From Mesorhizobium sp. B2-4-3 (lineage in GTDB: Bacteria; Pseudomonadota; Alphaproteobacteria; Rhizobiales; Rhizobiaceae): a stretch of 64,000 bases of DNA. Shown here piece by piece: positions 11,994 through 20,803 of this stretch; the first letter of the stretch is position 1; each line of letters opens with the position of its first letter. The notes below the pieces were generated by a model. The model saw only the letters and a program-made list of their open reading frames with translations, was not told the origin of the DNA and did not search any database. The translations under genes were made by a program, and so were the position numbers. Where the stretch lies: positions 175,001 to 239,000 of the forward strand of contig NZ_VFVL01000003.1 in NCBI RefSeq assembly GCF_006442815.1. Reading direction: 5' to 3'.

Positions 11994-13065
11994 CGAGGCT
12001 CATATCGGCAAGCAGCTTCGACTGATGGTCGGCGATCAGCGCGTCGACCACCTCGTCGAGCTCGCCCATCATCACCCGGTCGAGCTTGTAGAGCGTGAGG
12101 TTGATGCGATGGTCGGTGACGCGCCCTTGCGGGAAATTATAGGTGCGGATGCGCTCCGACCGGTCGCCCGAGCCGACCTGCGACTTTCGCGACGACGAGC
12201 GTTCCTCGTCGGCCCGGCTGCGCTCCAGGTCGTAGAGCCGCGCGCGCAGGATCTGCATGGCGCGCGCCCGGTTCTGGTGTTGCGATTTTTCCGCCTGCAC
12301 CACCATGATGCCGGTCGGCAAATGGGTGATGCGAACCGCCGAATCGGTGGTGTTGACGTGCTGGCCGCCCGAACCCGAGGCCCGCATCGTGTCGATGCGG
12401 ATATCTTCGGCCCGGATCTCGATATCGACCTCCTCGGCCTCCGGCAGCACCGCCACCGTCGCCGCCGAGGTGTGGATGCGCCCACCGGCCTCGGTTTCCG
12501 GCACACGCTGGACGCGGTGCACGCCGGATTCGAACTTCAGATGCGCGAACACGCCCTTGCCCGACACCGAGGCGATGATTTCCTTATAGCCGCCGACCTC
12601 GCCGTCGCTCGCCGACACCGTCTCGAAGCGCCAGCCGCGCGAGGCGGCATAGCGCTCATACATGCGAAACAGATCGCCGGCGAACAGGGCCGCCTCGTCG
12701 CCGCCGGTGCCGGCGCGGATTTCGAGGATGGCGTTCCTCTCGTCGGCCGCATCCTTGGGCAGAAGCAGGATCTGGATGTCCTTCTGCAGCGCTTCGATGC
12801 GGCTCTCGACGCCGGGCAAATCGGCTTCGGCCAGCGCCCGCATCTCGGCATCGGTGCCCTTGTCGGCCAGCATCGCCTCAAGGTCGGCCTGCTCGTGCTC
12901 GGCTGAGCGCAGTTCCCGGACCTTGGCCACCATGTCCTGCAGCTCGGCATATTCCGACGCCATCTTCACATAGGCATCGGCGGCGGGCCCGGCCGACATC
13001 TGCGCTTCGAGCATCTCGAAACGCTTGACGACTTGATCCATACGGTCGCGGGGCAGGTTGATCAT
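11986..13065 (-). CDS. prfA: Peptide chain release factor 1
   Basis: A 359-residue class I release factor reading UAA and UAG. The peptidyl-hydrolysis motif GSGGQHVN is intact, and the length and the C-terminal basic segment [26 protein letters not shown] are standard. It overlaps prmC by 8 nt and begins 9 nt after the ptsP stop, giving a compact ptsP-prfA-prmC run. Start ATG 13065 leads directly into the expected [12 protein letters not shown]. Confidence 0.97.
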   Translation of the reverse strand: MINLPRDRMDQVVKRFEMLEAQMSAGPAADAYVKMASEYAELQDMVAKVRELRSAEHEQADLEAMLADKGTDAEMRALAEADLPGVESRIEALQKDIQILLLPKDAADERNAILEIRAGTGGDEAALFAGDLFRMYERYAASRGWRFETVSASDGEVGGYKEIIASVSGKGVFAHLKFESGVHRVQRVPETEAGGRIHTSAATVAVLPEAEEVDIEIRAEDIRIDTMRASGSGGQHVNTTDSAVRITHLPTGIMVVQAEKSQHQNRARAMQILRARLYDLERSRADEERSSSRKSQVGSGDRSERIRTYNFPQGRVTDHRINLTLYKLDRVMMGELDEVVDALIADHQSKLLADMSLDG

Positions 13066-13074
13066 GATGGGATG

Positions 13075-15345
13075 CTATAGCGGAATCGAACGATCGTCGG
13101 CAAAGGCTTGCAGCAGCGCCCGCATCGGCGTCCCTTGGGCGGGCGCCATCAGATTGTCCCTGAAGAAGGCCTGCAGTTCCTGCAGCGGAAGTTCGGTCAG
13201 CATCGCCTTGACCGGGCCGATCGAGGCCGGCGACATCGAGATCGAGCGGAAGCCGAGGCCGATCAGCGCCATCGCCGAGATCGGCTTGCCGGCCAGCTCG
13301 CCGCAAAGCGTCACCGGCGTGTGATTGCGGGCGCCGGCGTCGGCGATCGTCTTCAGTACCCGCAGGAACGGCGCCGAAAGCGTGTCGAAGCGGTCGGCAA
13401 GCTGCGTATTGCCGCGATCGACCGCCATGATGAACTGGAAGAGGTCGTTGGAGCCGACCGAGACGAAATCCACCGCCTTCATCAATTCGTCGAGTTGGAA
13501 CAAGAGCGATGGCACTTCCAGCATCGCGCCGAGCTTGAGGCTGGTGGGCAGGTGGTGCGCGAAGCGCGACAAATGCCGGACCTCGCGGTCGATGATCTCG
13601 CGCGCCTGCGCGATTTCCGACAGCTCGGTGACCATGGGCAGCATCAGCTTCAGCTCGCGGCCGCCGCTGGCTTTGAGCAGCGCCCGGATCTGCGTCCTGA
13701 GCAGGCCGGGACGATCGAGCGTCAGCCGGATCGCCCGCCAGCCCAGCGCCGGGTTCTCTTCTTGGATCGCGCCCTTGAAGTAAGGCAGCACCTTGTCGCC
13801 GCCGATGTCGATGGTGCGGAAAGTGACCGGCTTGCCGCGCGCGGCGTCGAGCACATCGCGATAGAGCCGCTCCTGCGCCTCGGCGCGCGGGAAGGTCGAG
13901 GCAACCATGAACTGCAGCTCGGTGCGGAACAGGCCGATGCCGGCGGCGCCCGACTCGGTGAGCTGCGGCAGGTCGACGGCAAGGCCGGCATTCATCAGGA
14001 GATCGACCGGAATCCCGTCCCTGGTCAGCGACGGCTTCTTGCGCAGCTCGCGGTAGACTTCCTGCCGCCGCGCCCGGAACCGGACCTTTTCGGCATAGGC
14101 GGCTTCCAGGTCGGATTGCGGCCTGAGATGGATGGTGCCTTCCTCGCCGTCGACGATGATGGCGTCGCCGTTTTCCGCCATGGAAACGGCGCCCTTCACC
14201 TGTCCGGCGACCGGAATGCCCATGGCGCGCGCGACGATCACGACATGGCTGGTGGCGGCGCCGTCCTCGAGCACCAGGCCGCGCAGCTTGTCGCGCGGAT
14301 AGTCGAGCAGCTCGGCCGCGCCCATCGAGCGGGCGACGATGATGGCGTCCTTGGGCAGCGCGGCCGCGACATCCTCCGGCCCGCGCCCCATCAGCTGGCG
14401 CAACAGCCGGTTGGCGAGATCGTCGAAATCGCTCATCCGCTCGCGCAGATAGGGATCGGTCATGTGCAGCATGCGCGCGCGCATGTCGCTTTGCACCTTT
14501 TCGACCGCGGCTTCCGCCGTCAGGCCGTTGCGGATCGCCTCTTCCAGCCGGCGCACCCAACCACTGTCATTGGCGAACATGCGGTAGGCTTCGAGCACCT
14601 CGCGGTGCTCGCCCTCGAAGGCGACCTCGCGCCGCTCCAGCATGTCGTCGATGGAGAGCCGGAGCGAGCCGAGCGAGGACTGCAGCCGGCGCACCTCCTC
14701 CTCGCTGTCCTCGTTGAACAGGTTGGTGACGACGATGCGCGGCTCGTGCAGCACGACATGGCCGAGACCGACGCCATCGTTGAAGGAGACGCCGGTGAAG
14801 CTCGCCGGGCGGCTGAGGTCGAGCTCGAGCCCCGGCTTGGTGAGGCGGGCAAGATCGCCGGTGGCGATCATCTCGGCGATCACCATCGCCGTCGTTTCAA
14901 GCGCTTCGACCTCGTCGTCGCGATAGTGGCGCATGGTCTTGTTTTGCACCACCAGCACGCCCAGCGTGCGCCCTGCCCTCAGCACCGGCACGCCGAGGAA
15001 GGAATTGTAGATCTCCTCGCCCGTTTCCGGCAGGTAGGCGAAGGCCGGATGTTCCTGCGCGTTGGAGAGATTGAGCGGCCGCGCGCTGGCGGCGATCGTG
15101 CCGACCAGGCCCTGTCCGAGCCTGAGCTGCGCCAGGTGGACGGCGTTCGGGTTCAGACCTTCGGTGGCGTAGAGTTCGAGCACCGAGTCGGCGCGCAGCA
15201 CATAGAGCGAGCAGACTTCGGCGACCATGTTGGAGGCGATGTCGCGCACGATGCGGTCGAGCCGCTCCTGCGGCTCCAGCGGCTCTTGCATGAGCTCGCG
15301 AAGCCGTTTGAGCAGAACGCGCGGGCCACTGGCCGTATCACGCAT
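13075..15345 (-). CDS. ptsP: Phosphoenolpyruvate-protein phosphotransferase PtsP (nitrogen PTS enzyme I)
   Basis: A 756-residue EI-Ntr. It carries a GAF domain at about 20-160, then the PEP-utilising EI core. The phosphohistidine loop GAATSHVVIVAR is visible at about 370, and the C-terminal PEP-binding barrel includes GIGLFRTELQFM and LCGELAGKP. It starts the NPr/EIIA-Ntr phosphorelay, which in rhizobia links nitrogen, potassium and polymer metabolism. Start ATG 15345 is favoured by GGAGAACAAGCCGCG; an ATG 24 nt upstream lacks proper spacing. It lies between lysC and prfA on the same strand. Confidence 0.96.
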   Translation of the reverse strand: MRDTASGPRVLLKRLRELMQEPLEPQERLDRIVRDIASNMVAEVCSLYVLRADSVLELYATEGLNPNAVHLAQLRLGQGLVGTIAASARPLNLSNAQEHPAFAYLPETGEEIYNSFLGVPVLRAGRTLGVLVVQNKTMRHYRDDEVEALETTAMVIAEMIATGDLARLTKPGLELDLSRPASFTGVSFNDGVGLGHVVLHEPRIVVTNLFNEDSEEEVRRLQSSLGSLRLSIDDMLERREVAFEGEHREVLEAYRMFANDSGWVRRLEEAIRNGLTAEAAVEKVQSDMRARMLHMTDPYLRERMSDFDDLANRLLRQLMGRGPEDVAAALPKDAIIVARSMGAAELLDYPRDKLRGLVLEDGAATSHVVIVARAMGIPVAGQVKGAVSMAENGDAIIVDGEEGTIHLRPQSDLEAAYAEKVRFRARRQEVYRELRKKPSLTRDGIPVDLLMNAGLAVDLPQLTESGAAGIGLFRTELQFMVASTFPRAEAQERLYRDVLDAARGKPVTFRTIDIGGDKVLPYFKGAIQEENPALGWRAIRLTLDRPGLLRTQIRALLKASGGRELKLMLPMVTELSEIAQAREIIDREVRHLSRFAHHLPTSLKLGAMLEVPSLLFQLDELMKAVDFVSVGSNDLFQFIMAVDRGNTQLADRFDTLSAPFLRVLKTIADAGARNHTPVTLCGELAGKPISAMALIGLGFRSISMSPASIGPVKAMLTELPLQELQAFFRDNLMAPAQGTPMRALLQAFADDRSIPL

Positions 15346-15428
15346 CGCGGCTTGTTCTCCAATGGGCATTCCGCCCGCCGCAGTTTCTCCCGCGGCCGGC
15401 GTTCACGCAACAACTGACTCAGTTCTTG

Positions 15429-16682
15429 CTATTGCTTATCCAGACCGTAGACGGAATGCAAAGTGCGAACCGCCAGTTCGGTATAGGGTCCGTCGATCAG
15501 TATCGAGATTTTGATCTCGGAAGTGGTGATGGCGCGGATGTTGATCGCCTTGTCGGCCAGTGCCTTGAAGGCAGTGGCGGCGACGCCGGCGTGGCTCCTC
15601 ATACCGATGCCGATGACCGAGACCTTCGACATGCCGGCTTCCGACTGCACGACGTCGTAGCCGACTTCCGGCTTCAGCTTCTCCAGCACCGCAAGCGCCT
15701 TGTCGACGTCGCCGGACGGCACGGTGAAGGTCATGTCGGTGAATTTGCCGTCCTCGGAAATGTTCTGGACGATCATGTCGACATTGATGTTGGCCTCGGC
15801 CAGCGGGCCGAAGATGCCGGCGGCGACGCCTGGACGGTCGCCGACGCGGCGCAGCGAAATCTGCGCTTCGTCCTTGGCGTAGGCAATTCCGGTGACGACC
15901 TGCTGTTCCACGATCTCTTCCTCGTCGCAAATGAGCGTTCCGGGCGGATTGAGCAAATCCCCCATTCCGGGCGCATCGGGATCGTCGAAGGACGACCGCA
16001 CGAAGGTACGCACCCTGTGTACCATGGCAAGCTCGACCGAGCGCACCTGCAGCACCTTGGCGCCGAGCGAAGCCATTTCGAGCATTTCCTCGAACGAAAT
16101 CTTGGCGAGACGCCGGGCTTTCGGCTCGATGCGAGGGTCGGTCGTGTAGACGCCGTCGACGTCGGTATAGATGTCGCATCGGTCGGCCTTGACCGCGGCG
16201 GCGATCGCCACGGCGCTCGTGTCGGAGCCGCCGCGGCCGAGCGTCGCGATACGGTTGTCGGGCCCGATGCCCTGGAACCCGGCGATGACCGCCACCTGGC
16301 CCTCGCCGAAGCGCTTGATCAGAAAGGCGCCGTCGATATCGAGGATGCGCGCCGCGCCGTGGGCATTGTCGGTCTTGATCGGGATCTGCCAGCCCTGCCA
16401 GGACCGTGCATGAACGCCCATGTTTTGCAGCGTGATCGCCAGGAGACCGGCCGTGACCTGCTCGCCGGAAGCGACAACGGCGTCATATTCGCGCGCGTCG
16501 TGCATGGGCGATGCCTCGCGCGTCCAGCCGACCAGCTCGTTGGTCTTGCCGGCCATGGCCGAGACCACCACGGCGACGTCGTGGCCGGCATCGACCTCGC
16601 GTTTGACATGGCGCGCCACATTGCGGATGCGAGCGATGTCGGCGACCGAGGTTCCGCCGAATTTCATCACGATACGCGCCAT
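15429..16682 (-). CDS. lysC: Aspartate kinase
   Basis: A 417-residue enzyme phosphorylating L-aspartate, the first step to lysine, methionine, threonine and diaminopimelate. The kinase start MARIVMKFGGTSVAD, the catalytic segment AVVVSAMAGKTNELVGW and the C-terminal paired ACT domains (about 265-410, containing VQNISEDGKFTDMTFT) are all present. The ACT pair implies feedback control by lysine and/or threonine. It is first in the lysC-ptsP-prfA-prmC series, with 83 nt before ptsP. Confidence 0.97.
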   Translation of the reverse strand: MARIVMKFGGTSVADIARIRNVARHVKREVDAGHDVAVVVSAMAGKTNELVGWTREASPMHDAREYDAVVASGEQVTAGLLAITLQNMGVHARSWQGWQIPIKTDNAHGAARILDIDGAFLIKRFGEGQVAVIAGFQGIGPDNRIATLGRGGSDTSAVAIAAAVKADRCDIYTDVDGVYTTDPRIEPKARRLAKISFEEMLEMASLGAKVLQVRSVELAMVHRVRTFVRSSFDDPDAPGMGDLLNPPGTLICDEEEIVEQQVVTGIAYAKDEAQISLRRVGDRPGVAAGIFGPLAEANINVDMIVQNISEDGKFTDMTFTVPSGDVDKALAVLEKLKPEVGYDVVQSEAGMSKVSVIGIGMRSHAGVAATAFKALADKAINIRAITTSEIKISILIDGPYTELAVRTLHSVYGLDKQ

Positions 16683-16894
16683 GGAAGCGAAATGCCTTTG
16701 TCTGAAGCCGGCTCAGGGCCGGAACGAGAGGAAACGCCAGGTAAGCCCGGCGCCGGAATGCGCGGCCTCCTTAGCCAAAACAGCAAGGCTTCGCAAGCGA
16801 GCGCGGCCAAGAGCGGCCCGGCACCGTCTATCCTGACAGAATCTTGTCGCCGACCATGCCATAAGACTGACGCAACGGCCCGTTGGAGATTGTC

Positions 16895-17194
16895 ATGACC
16901 GAGACCCTGGAAATCGTCACCTTCCGCCTCAAGCCTGGCACTGAGGCCAGCTTTGTCGCCAGTAACGGCGTCATCACCGACTGGCTCGCCCGGCAGCCGG
17001 GCTTTCTAAGCCGGCAGCTCGGCAGGCGCGAGGACGGAAGCTGGGTGGACGTCGTGCGCTGGCAGAGCCTGGAACAGGCCCGGGCGGCGGCGGACCGCAT
17101 CATGGTCGAGATCGGCGGCAGCGAGGCGGTTCAGGCGATCGACCCGGCCAGCGTCGACATGAGGCACGCAGCGGTCGCGCTGTCGAAAATCTAG
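16895..17194 (+). CDS. Antibiotic biosynthesis monooxygenase (ABM)-fold small protein
   Basis: A 99-residue single-domain protein with the dimeric alpha/beta-barrel pattern of ABM proteins: EIVTFRLKPGTEASFVA, then WLARQPGFLSRQLGRREDGSWVDVVRW. Members include heme-degrading and quinone monooxygenases as well as non-enzymatic forms. The key residues cannot decide which applies. Start ATG 16895 has GGAG six bases upstream, better than a TTG at 16883. Its stop overlaps the stop of the convergent frameshifted gene. Confidence 0.75.
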   Translation: MTETLEIVTFRLKPGTEASFVASNGVITDWLARQPGFLSRQLGRREDGSWVDVVRWQSLEQARAAADRIMVEIGGSEAVQAIDPASVDMRHAAVALSKI

Positions 17195-17764
17195 CCGGTC
17201 GAGGATGCACGCAGCGCGATGGCCTTCCAAAGGCCTGGATAGTCGACAATGAAGCCGGACGGCGAGACGTCCAGCACCTGGTCGTAGCCGAATTTCGGCG
17301 CGGCATAGGCGTAGCGGCTGTCGTCGAGGCGACGATAGGTCTGGTCCCAGACGTTCAAGCCTTAGCTCCGGAAAGGCCAGATACGCCGCCGGGGCAGGCG
17401 CCGCAGCGCCGACGGCAAGGTCGAAGCGGCGGATCGCCAGCAGGTTCGTCGCCGGCGTGAAGCCGAGGTCGACATCGGCAAGCCCGGCAACCTCCGCTTG
17501 GCTTGCGCCATTCAGCGTCCATCGGCCGTCGGCCAGCCGTTCGACCTCGTAGCGCAGGGTTTGCGTGCCGAGAAAGCCGGCGACGCTTGCGAGACGCGTG
17601 CGCCAGCAGGCATCGCAATCCACCGCATAGGCAAGGCTGCAGGGCTGGCCGTCATGGAGGAAGAGGGCATGCCCCTCGAGCCGCCAACCGCTCTGGGTCG
17701 CACAAAGCAGGCAGGCATCGTGGCCTTCAAGGTCGAGACGGCGCCAGAGGATCGAGGGCGGCAT
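17191..17764 (-). pseudogene. Putative glycolipid-binding-domain protein gene, frameshifted
   Basis: The first reading frame (start 17764, AAGGA upstream) gives about 135 residues of a putative glycolipid-binding protein (COG3554-like): WRRLDLEGHDAC, AVDCDACWRTR, VDLGFTPATNLLAIRR, then FPEL. At about 17356 the homology jumps to another frame, which continues NVWDQTYRRLDDSRYAYAAP...DYPGLWKAI and stops at 17191. One extra base restores the full 190-residue protein if removed. It is either a real disruption or a sequencing error. The broken frame alone runs on into a non-homologous tail to 17006, antisense to the ABM gene. Confidence 0.8.
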
Positions 17765-17935
17765 GATCGCGTTCCTTTTCGAACAGTCTATGCCGTCCCA
17801 TTCGCGCGAAGTCACAATTCCGTTTCACCATCGGTCCGACCAAGCTGCCATATGCTGACAGCACGAGAGCTTGGCGGCAGTTGAAAAAACCTGCCTTGAC
17901 ATTCCCTCCCCCGCGCCCGACTTCCTAGCGTCAGC

Positions 17936-18027
17936 GCGGCGCGTCCTTTGGGACGCAGGACGCTATAGCACTTTGACTTTGTGCATGATCCTTTCCGAAA
18001 ATCGATTCCGATTTTCGGGGTCATGCG
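17936..18027. repeat. Composite palindromic repeat before ubiG
   Basis: It contains a GCGTCCT...AGGACGC hairpin followed by GTGCATGATCC...CGAAAATCGATTCCGATTTTCGGGGTCATGCGC (17982-18027), a member of the GCATGAT family seen at 4083 and 52837. The right end stops about 15 nt before the ubiG start, so it lies in the ubiG leader. Confidence 0.75.
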
Positions 18028-18041
18028 CTGGAGACCCGCCT

Positions 18042-18791
18042 ATGCCAGAGCCCCGCCGATCGACCATCGATGCCGGAGAAGTGGAACGCTTCTCCGCCCT
18101 TGCCGCCGAATGGTGGAACCCGAACGGCAAGTTCCGTCCGCTGCACAAGTTCAATCCGGTGCGGCTTGCCTATATCCGCGACCAGGTGGCAGCCCGTTTC
18201 GGCCGCGATCCGCGCGCGGCGCGGCCTTTCGATGGCCTGCGCTTCCTCGATATCGGCTGCGGCGGCGGTTTGCTGTGCGAGCCGATGGCCCGGCTTGGCG
18301 CCGAAGTGGTCGGCGCCGACGCTTCCGCGACCAACATCGAAGTGGCGAAGCTGCATGCGGCGGAGGCCGGCGTCAGCGTCGACTACCGCGCCACCACGGC
18401 CGAGGCGCTGGCCGATGCCGGCGAGGCCTTCGATGTCATCCTGAACATGGAAGTGGTCGAGCATGTCGCCGATGTCGACCTGTTCGTCGCCAAATGCGGG
18501 CAGATGGTCCGCCCCGGCGGCATCATGTTCGTCGCCACCATCAACCGCACGCTGAAGGCGCTCGGCCTCGCCATCATCGGCGCCGAATATGTGCTGCGCT
18601 GGCTGCCGCGCGGCACGCATCAGTTCGGCAAGCTGGTGCGGCCGGAGGAGCTGGCAAAGGCGCTGGGCGCGGCCGGTCTCACGGTGATCGACCGCACCGG
18701 CGTCATCTATCACCCGCTGGCAGACCGCTGGCAGCGCTCGAAGGACATGGACGTCAACTACATGGTGCTGGCCGAGAAAGCCTCGGTCTGA
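18042..18791 (+). CDS. ubiG: Bifunctional 2-polyprenyl-6-hydroxyphenol methylase / 3-demethylubiquinol 3-O-methyltransferase
   Basis: A 249-residue SAM-dependent O-methyltransferase performing both O-methylations of ubiquinone synthesis. The signature [23 protein letters not shown] at about 24-47, SAM motif [15 protein letters not shown], and NMEVVEHV are all typical. Start ATG 18042 is chosen for GGAG eight bases upstream and the family-typical N-terminus; the longer frame from 17871 reads through the palindromic repeat. Confidence 0.96.
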   Translation: MPEPRRSTIDAGEVERFSALAAEWWNPNGKFRPLHKFNPVRLAYIRDQVAARFGRDPRAARPFDGLRFLDIGCGGGLLCEPMARLGAEVVGADASATNIEVAKLHAAEAGVSVDYRATTAEALADAGEAFDVILNMEVVEHVADVDLFVAKCGQMVRPGGIMFVATINRTLKALGLAIIGAEYVLRWLPRGTHQFGKLVRPEELAKALGAAGLTVIDRTGVIYHPLADRWQRSKDMDVNYMVLAEKASV

Positions 18792-18854
18792 ACGGCAGCA
18801 AGCCGAACCGCCCGTCTCACGTCTCAACTGGCCGGAACCCGCCGGCAGGGAGGA

Positions 18855-19787
18855 CTAGCTCCGGGACGCCGCCGGCTCGATCCGAACCGGCGCCGATGCG
18901 CCAGCCTGGCTTTGCGCCTTGGTCGTGATGAAAACACCGGCTGTGATGATGGCCGCCCCAAGCCAGGTCAGAAGCTGGTAGTGCTCGCCCAGGAAGATCG
19001 TGCCGGCGAACAGGCCGACGGCCGCCGCCACATAGCCGATCTGGCTGAGATAGACCGGGCCGCCGACAGCCTGCAGGCGGAAGAAGAAGGCGAACATGGC
19101 CGAGGCCGACGCAACCTGACCGACGACGACAAGCGGCACGCCGCCGAGCGGAATGAAGGCTTGCCCGCCCAGAAGCGTCAAAATGCCGATGAGGAGCAGC
19201 GTCGCCGAGGCCAGATGGCTGCCGACCGCAAGCTCGATCGGGCCGGTGCCTTGCGGCCAGTCGACGGTGCGGTAGATGTTGCCGGCGGCAAGGCTGACCG
19301 GGATAAGCAGCCCGATCGCCACCCAGAAATAGTCGGCCGGCTGGCCTGCCTCGCCGCGCGTCAGCGCGACCATCGCCGCGCCGACGAAGCCGACGGCGAT
19401 GCCGATGATGCCGAGCAGGTTGGGGCGCCTGACACCGAGCAGGATCGAGAACACCAGCGTGATCACCGGCGACAGCGTGAACATGATGCCGGTGTAGCCG
19501 GCGCCGAGATGCGGAATGGCCGAGAACATCAAAAGATTGGGCAAGGCATAGGAAATCGCCGCGGTGACGAAGAAATAGCGCAGCTTGTGCGGCGTCAGCC
19601 GGATGCGCTCGCCGCGCAGCAGAAGCGCCAAGAGCAGCACGCCGCCGGCGCCCAGCGAGATGACGAAGGCCCAGACCATGGCGGGCACGCCGGCGGCGGT
19701 GGCGAGCTTGCCGAACGGCAGCGTCATGCCGAGCAGGCCGCCGGTCACCACCAGAAGGCCGATCGCCGAATCCCAGAGAAATTTCAT
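18855..19787 (-). CDS. EamA/DMT family transporter (ten-span exporter)
   Basis: A 310-residue inner-membrane protein with two EamA repeats (about 10-140 and 160-290), the drug/metabolite transporter plan often used to export amino acids or metabolites. The substrate is unknown. Its start at 19787 faces a MarR regulator, and a strong promoter with an internal palindrome lies in between, so it is very likely the target of that regulator. Confidence 0.88.
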   Translation of the reverse strand: MKFLWDSAIGLLVVTGGLLGMTLPFGKLATAAGVPAMVWAFVISLGAGGVLLLALLLRGERIRLTPHKLRYFFVTAAISYALPNLLMFSAIPHLGAGYTGIMFTLSPVITLVFSILLGVRRPNLLGIIGIAVGFVGAAMVALTRGEAGQPADYFWVAIGLLIPVSLAAGNIYRTVDWPQGTGPIELAVGSHLASATLLLIGILTLLGGQAFIPLGGVPLVVVGQVASASAMFAFFFRLQAVGGPVYLSQIGYVAAAVGLFAGTIFLGEHYQLLTWLGAAIITAGVFITTKAQSQAGASAPVRIEPAASRS

Positions 19788-19838
19788 CGGGCTGTCCTGT
19801 CGCTGCGAGACCGCTTGGCGGGCCGTTCATCTTCCGAT

Positions 19839-19866
19839 AAGATAGCGTAAAGATTCTTTATGTCAA
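19839..19866 (-). promoter_or_regulatory. Promoter of the EamA gene with embedded palindromic operator
   Basis: Read on the minus strand: TTGACA (19861-19866), 16 nt, TATCTT (19839-19844). The spacer contains the perfect 13-base palindrome TAAAGATTCTTTA (19848-19860). An operator between -35 and -10 is the usual arrangement for MarR repression. Regulation is inferred; the boxes and palindrome are directly visible. Confidence 0.75.
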
Positions 19867-19886
19867 GATACTTTGCGGTGAGCGAT

Positions 19887-20381
19887 ATGGATCGAGCGGG
19901 CAGGGCCATGGAACAGTGGCGACGGGAACGGCCGGACCTCGACGTGTCGCCGATGGGCGTCATCGGGCGGCTCAACGAGGCCTCGGCGCTGATCGCGCGC
20001 GACCGGCTCGCCCCGGTCTTTGCCCGCTTTGGAATGCAGGCCGGCGAATTCGACGTGCTGGCGACGCTGCGCCGGGCGGGCGCGCCCTACGCGCTGACGC
20101 CGACCGAGCTTTACGAGGCGACGATGGTCACCTCCGGCGCCATGACCGCCCGCCTCGACCGCCTGGAGAAGGCCGGCCTGACCCGGCGCGCGCCGCACCC
20201 CAGCGACCGGCGCGGTGTCGTCGTCGAGCTCACCGTGAAAGGCCGCGAGCTCACCGACGAGGCGCTCACCGCCCACGTCGCCAACGAGCACCAGATCCTC
20301 GCCGGCCTGACGCGCGGCGAACGGGAAACGCTGGCGAAACTGCTGGAAAAACTGATCGGGAGCCTGAGTTCGCCGTCCTAG
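19887..20381 (+). CDS. MarR family transcriptional regulator
   Basis: A winged-helix regulator of about 164 residues: dimerisation helices at both ends, recognition region TPTELYEATMVTSGAMTARLDRLEKAGL, and wing DRRGVVVELTVKG. MarR proteins usually repress a divergent efflux gene until a small phenolic or other ligand binds. I prefer ATG 19887, which follows GGTGAGCGAT; the upstream ATG at 19860 lacks a ribosome-binding site and lies inside the exporter promoter. The convergent DUF1178 stop overlaps its 3' end. Confidence 0.88.
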   Translation: MDRAGRAMEQWRRERPDLDVSPMGVIGRLNEASALIARDRLAPVFARFGMQAGEFDVLATLRRAGAPYALTPTELYEATMVTSGAMTARLDRLEKAGLTRRAPHPSDRRGVVVELTVKGRELTDEALTAHVANEHQILAGLTRGERETLAKLLEKLIGSLSSPS

Positions 20382-20803
20382 TTCCGATCCTCCGGAAAGC
20401 TCGGGATCGGCATGAACTCGACGCCGTCCTCGACGAGGCTCTGCGCCTCTTCGGGGGTCGCTTCGCCGTAGATGCCGCGCGGATCGGCCTCGCCGAAATG
20501 GATCTTGCGCGCTTCCTCGGCGAACTTGTCGCCGACATAGTCGGCATTCTCCCGCACCTTCTCGGCCAGCGCCTTGAGCTGCGCCAGCGCCTGCTTCTGC
20601 GCCTCGCCCACGGCCAAAGCCACCTTCTCTTGGCTGCGGGACGTGGAGACGGCGGGCGCCATCAGCGCCTTCTCGACCTTGTGCGAGCCGCAACTCGGGC
20701 AATCGACGAAGCCGCGCTTCTTCTGGGCGTCGAAATCGTCATTGCTGCGGAACCACGCTTCGAACTCGTGCTCGTGTTCGCAGATCAGGGAGAAACGGAT
20801 CAA
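20378..20803 (-). CDS. DUF1178 family protein
   Basis: A 141-residue conserved alphaproteobacterial protein of unknown function. It starts MIRFSLICEHEHEFEAWFRSNDDFDAQ and has a CPSCG pair that, with the N-terminal Cys/His, may bind zinc. The start codon is TTG and overlaps the TGA stop of the upstream hydrolase gene (TTGA), which suggests translational coupling. The C-terminal part PRGIYGEATPEEAQSLVEDG is family-typical. Confidence 0.85.
   Translation of the reverse strand: MIRFSLICEHEHEFEAWFRSNDDFDAQKKRGFVDCPSCGSHKVEKALMAPAVSTSRSQEKVALAVGEAQKQALAQLKALAEKVRENADYVGDKFAEEARKIHFGEADPRGIYGEATPEEAQSLVEDGVEFMPIPSFPEDRN

Noticed and set aside
13108..15417. 769-codon plus-strand frame opposite ptsP
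   Set aside because: The minus-strand ptsP frame has all family motifs; the opposite frame has none.
17006..17190. C-terminal extension of the glycolipid-binding frame antisense to the ABM gene
   Set aside because: The sequence after the frameshift in this frame has no homology and is Arg/Leu-rich noise; the true continuation is in the other frame and stops at 17191.
19860..19886. ATG at 19860 as MarR start
   Set aside because: It has no ribosome-binding site and overlaps the -35 box and operator of the divergent promoter. ATG 19887 follows GGTGAG.
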